NCBI GenBank assembly: GCA_013368375.1
Contig: JAACJP010000007.1
Span: 62,001 to 126,000 of the forward strand
DNA from: Tricholomella constricta
Lineage: Eukaryota; Basidiomycota; Agaricomycetes; Agaricales; Lyophyllaceae
Length of the DNA: 64,000 nucleotides
Direction of reading: 5' to 3'
Shown here: positions 62,997-64,000 of the stretch, in pieces
Layout: each line of letters opens with the position of its first letter
Numbering within the stretch: position 1 is the first letter of the stretch
Notes under the pieces: generated by a model
Told to the model about the DNA's origin: nothing
The model's input: only the letters and a program-made list of their open reading frames with translations
Databases searched by the model: none
Program-made: the position numbers and the translations under genes

Positions 62997-64000
62997 TCAC
63001 GTCATAGTCTCAACTCCCGCTTCCAAAAGCTTCAAGCAAGAAATTCCGCATGCGCCTCGTGTCCAGTCCTTGACCAAACGATAGCGGAACGGCTTATCGC
63101 ACCCAGGAACAGAGCAACCGGTCGGGCGCGTACTCACAGGGGAAGCTTTCTTGTCTAACAGCATTGCGTCTAGAACGCCCGCAGCTGGGTTTGAGGGAAG
63201 AACAGACGCAGGGACAGAGAAGGTTATCCGCATCTGAATTTTGGCAGGAGTCTCGCCCTGCTGAGACGATGGTATTCGAGATGTCGAGACCCAACGGTAC
63301 ATGGTTGGCACCTGGACTTCCCCCTTGGGTTGTTCTTCATCCTCGTTGTCCTCGAGGTCCATGCCGTCCTCGTCATCGCCATCGTCCTGGTCTTCGACGG
63401 ACTGCTTGGTGGCTTTCTTCCGCCCAGATGGATGGTACGTGGAGTTGGAATTGGAGCGTGTACCAGCCATGGAGCTGGGCGGGGCGACATCATCCATGTT
63501 GTCGCGTTGGGCGGTGGTGCGCTTGTTGCGCGGCCGGGATTGCTTCTTCAGAAGCCGGTTGATGGTCTCTGCCTGCCATACCTGTTTAATTGCATATTTT
63601 TTATGATAGAGCAGAAGACATACCTTCTCGTCCTCTAGCTTCTTCTCTGTGAGGTTCCTCCGCTTCCGGGCTGTCTCTTCCCGTCGGAGAGCGAGCTCAG
63701 ATTCATTTAGAGGAGCTTTTTTCTGGCGAGAACCGGTGAGTGAGACATGTGACGAGTCGAGGACGCTAGCGAGGACAGCTTGACGCGTCGTCATAGGCCG
63801 GGTCGTCGAAGGCTGAGAATCAGACATGGAGTCCTCGGATTCTATCATCGGCGTCTCAAATCTGCTAGATGACTGCGCAGGCATCTTGAGTCGTATCTTG
63901 AGCCGAGAACCAGATGCCTTGGGTATAGATGTTAGTGGCCCCACAGGTTCCTCGACATCGGTTTGGATCTCGTCTTCCTGGTCTTCTTCGTCTGCATCGC
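62997..64000 (-). CDS. IES2: INO80 complex subunit Ies2/INO80B-like (PAPA-1 and zf-HIT), 5' end outside window
   Basis: The frame is open from the right edge to the TGA at 62997-62999. It contains an acidic N-terminal part, the PAPA-1-like block LNESELALRREETARKRRNL, EKKLEDEK then AETINRLLKKQSRPRNKR, a basic/acidic low-complexity middle (QDDGDDEDGMDLEDNEDEEQ), and at the C-terminus the zinc-finger HIT-like segment CSVPGCDKPFRYRLVKDWTRGACGISCLKLLEA. An intron is predicted at 63573-63623 (51 nt, GTATGT...GGCAG): it interrupts the PAPA-1 motif, is a multiple of three and has no stop, so it is invisible as a frame break. The protein is expected in the nucleus as part of the INO80 chromatin remodeller, where Ies2 activates the ATPase. 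Confidence 0.85.
   Translation of the reverse strand, partial: DADEEDQEDEIQTDVEEPVGPLTSIPKASGSRLKIRLKMPAQSSSRFETPMIESEDSMSDSQPSTTRPMTTRQAVLASVLDSSHVSLTGSRQKKAPLNESELALRREETARKRRNLTEKKLEDEKVCLLLYHKKYAIKQVWQAETINRLLKKQSRPRNKRTTAQRDNMDDVAPPSSMAGTRSNSNSTYHPSGRKKATKQSVEDQDDGDDEDGMDLEDNEDEEQPKGEVQVPTMYRWVSTSRIPSSQQGETPAKIQMRITFSVPASVLPSNPAAGVLDAMLLDKKASPVSTRPTGCSVPGCDKPFRYRLVKDWTRGACGISCLKLLEAGVETMT
63573..63623 (-). other. In-frame 51-nt intron of the Ies2-like gene
   Basis: Donor GTATGT at 63623, acceptor GGCAG ending at 63573. Removal joins EKKLEDEK to AETINRLLKKQ, restoring the continuous helix of the PAPA-1 motif; retained, it would add 17 residues (VCLLLYHKKYAIKQVWQ). Confidence 0.75.

Overview
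The window looks like nuclear DNA of a filamentous basidiomycete (Agaricomycetes). The evidence is a class I hydrophobin gene, a tandem family of agaricomycete-type F-box-like proteins, genes split by many 48-95 nt GT-AG introns, an intron-containing tRNA-Gly, and a TE set typical of these fungi (chromoviral Ty3/Gypsy, Tad/I-like LINE, Ty1/Copia, PIF-Harbinger, Mutator-type non-autonomous elements). Roughly the left three quarters is transposon; most host genes lie right of 47 kb.

Layout. 1-2707: minus-strand Gypsy fragment A. 2708-21976: Gypsy chromovirus B (+), carrying inside its pol a complete LINE (5964-12432) and a complete Gypsy element C (12526-18871); both guests have matching target-site duplications (TSDs), so the order is B first, then LINE and C. 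21977-23466: 3' end of another LTR element, E, with a KH-domain ORF. 25914-26416: solo LTR of B's family. 26682-27462: short inverted-repeat element. 28039-28230: small solo LTR. 28471-37320: non-autonomous LTR element F (minus), with gag, a tandem double protease and no recognisable reverse transcriptase or integrase; its gag is split by fold-back DNA transposon J (32196-35652).

37438-38022: hydrophobin gene, with F inserted 41 bp upstream of its TATA box. 38911-38997: tRNA-Gly(GCC). 39112-47101: degenerate Harbinger element H, whose transposase is cut by Copia element G (40512-46877). 47309-48583: short-chain dehydrogenase in ten exons including an 8-nt micro-exon. 50129-51626: two related small membrane proteins. 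52033-61150: three tandem F-box-like paralogues, two intact and the third broken by a 627-bp MITE and a 1088-bp MULE-like insertion. 62997-64000: Ies2-like INO80 subunit, running off the window.

The retroelements suggest a shared replication strategy. In B, C and the unrelated F, the sequence next to the 5' LTR is complementary to the predicted 5' end of the element's own transcript, which is the Tf1-type self-priming arrangement, and B and C show a compensatory base change. Decay is also visible: CGA-to-TGA nonsense mutations, a lost catalytic RT aspartate in C, and internal deletions in B. All calls come from reading the sequence; no database search was run.
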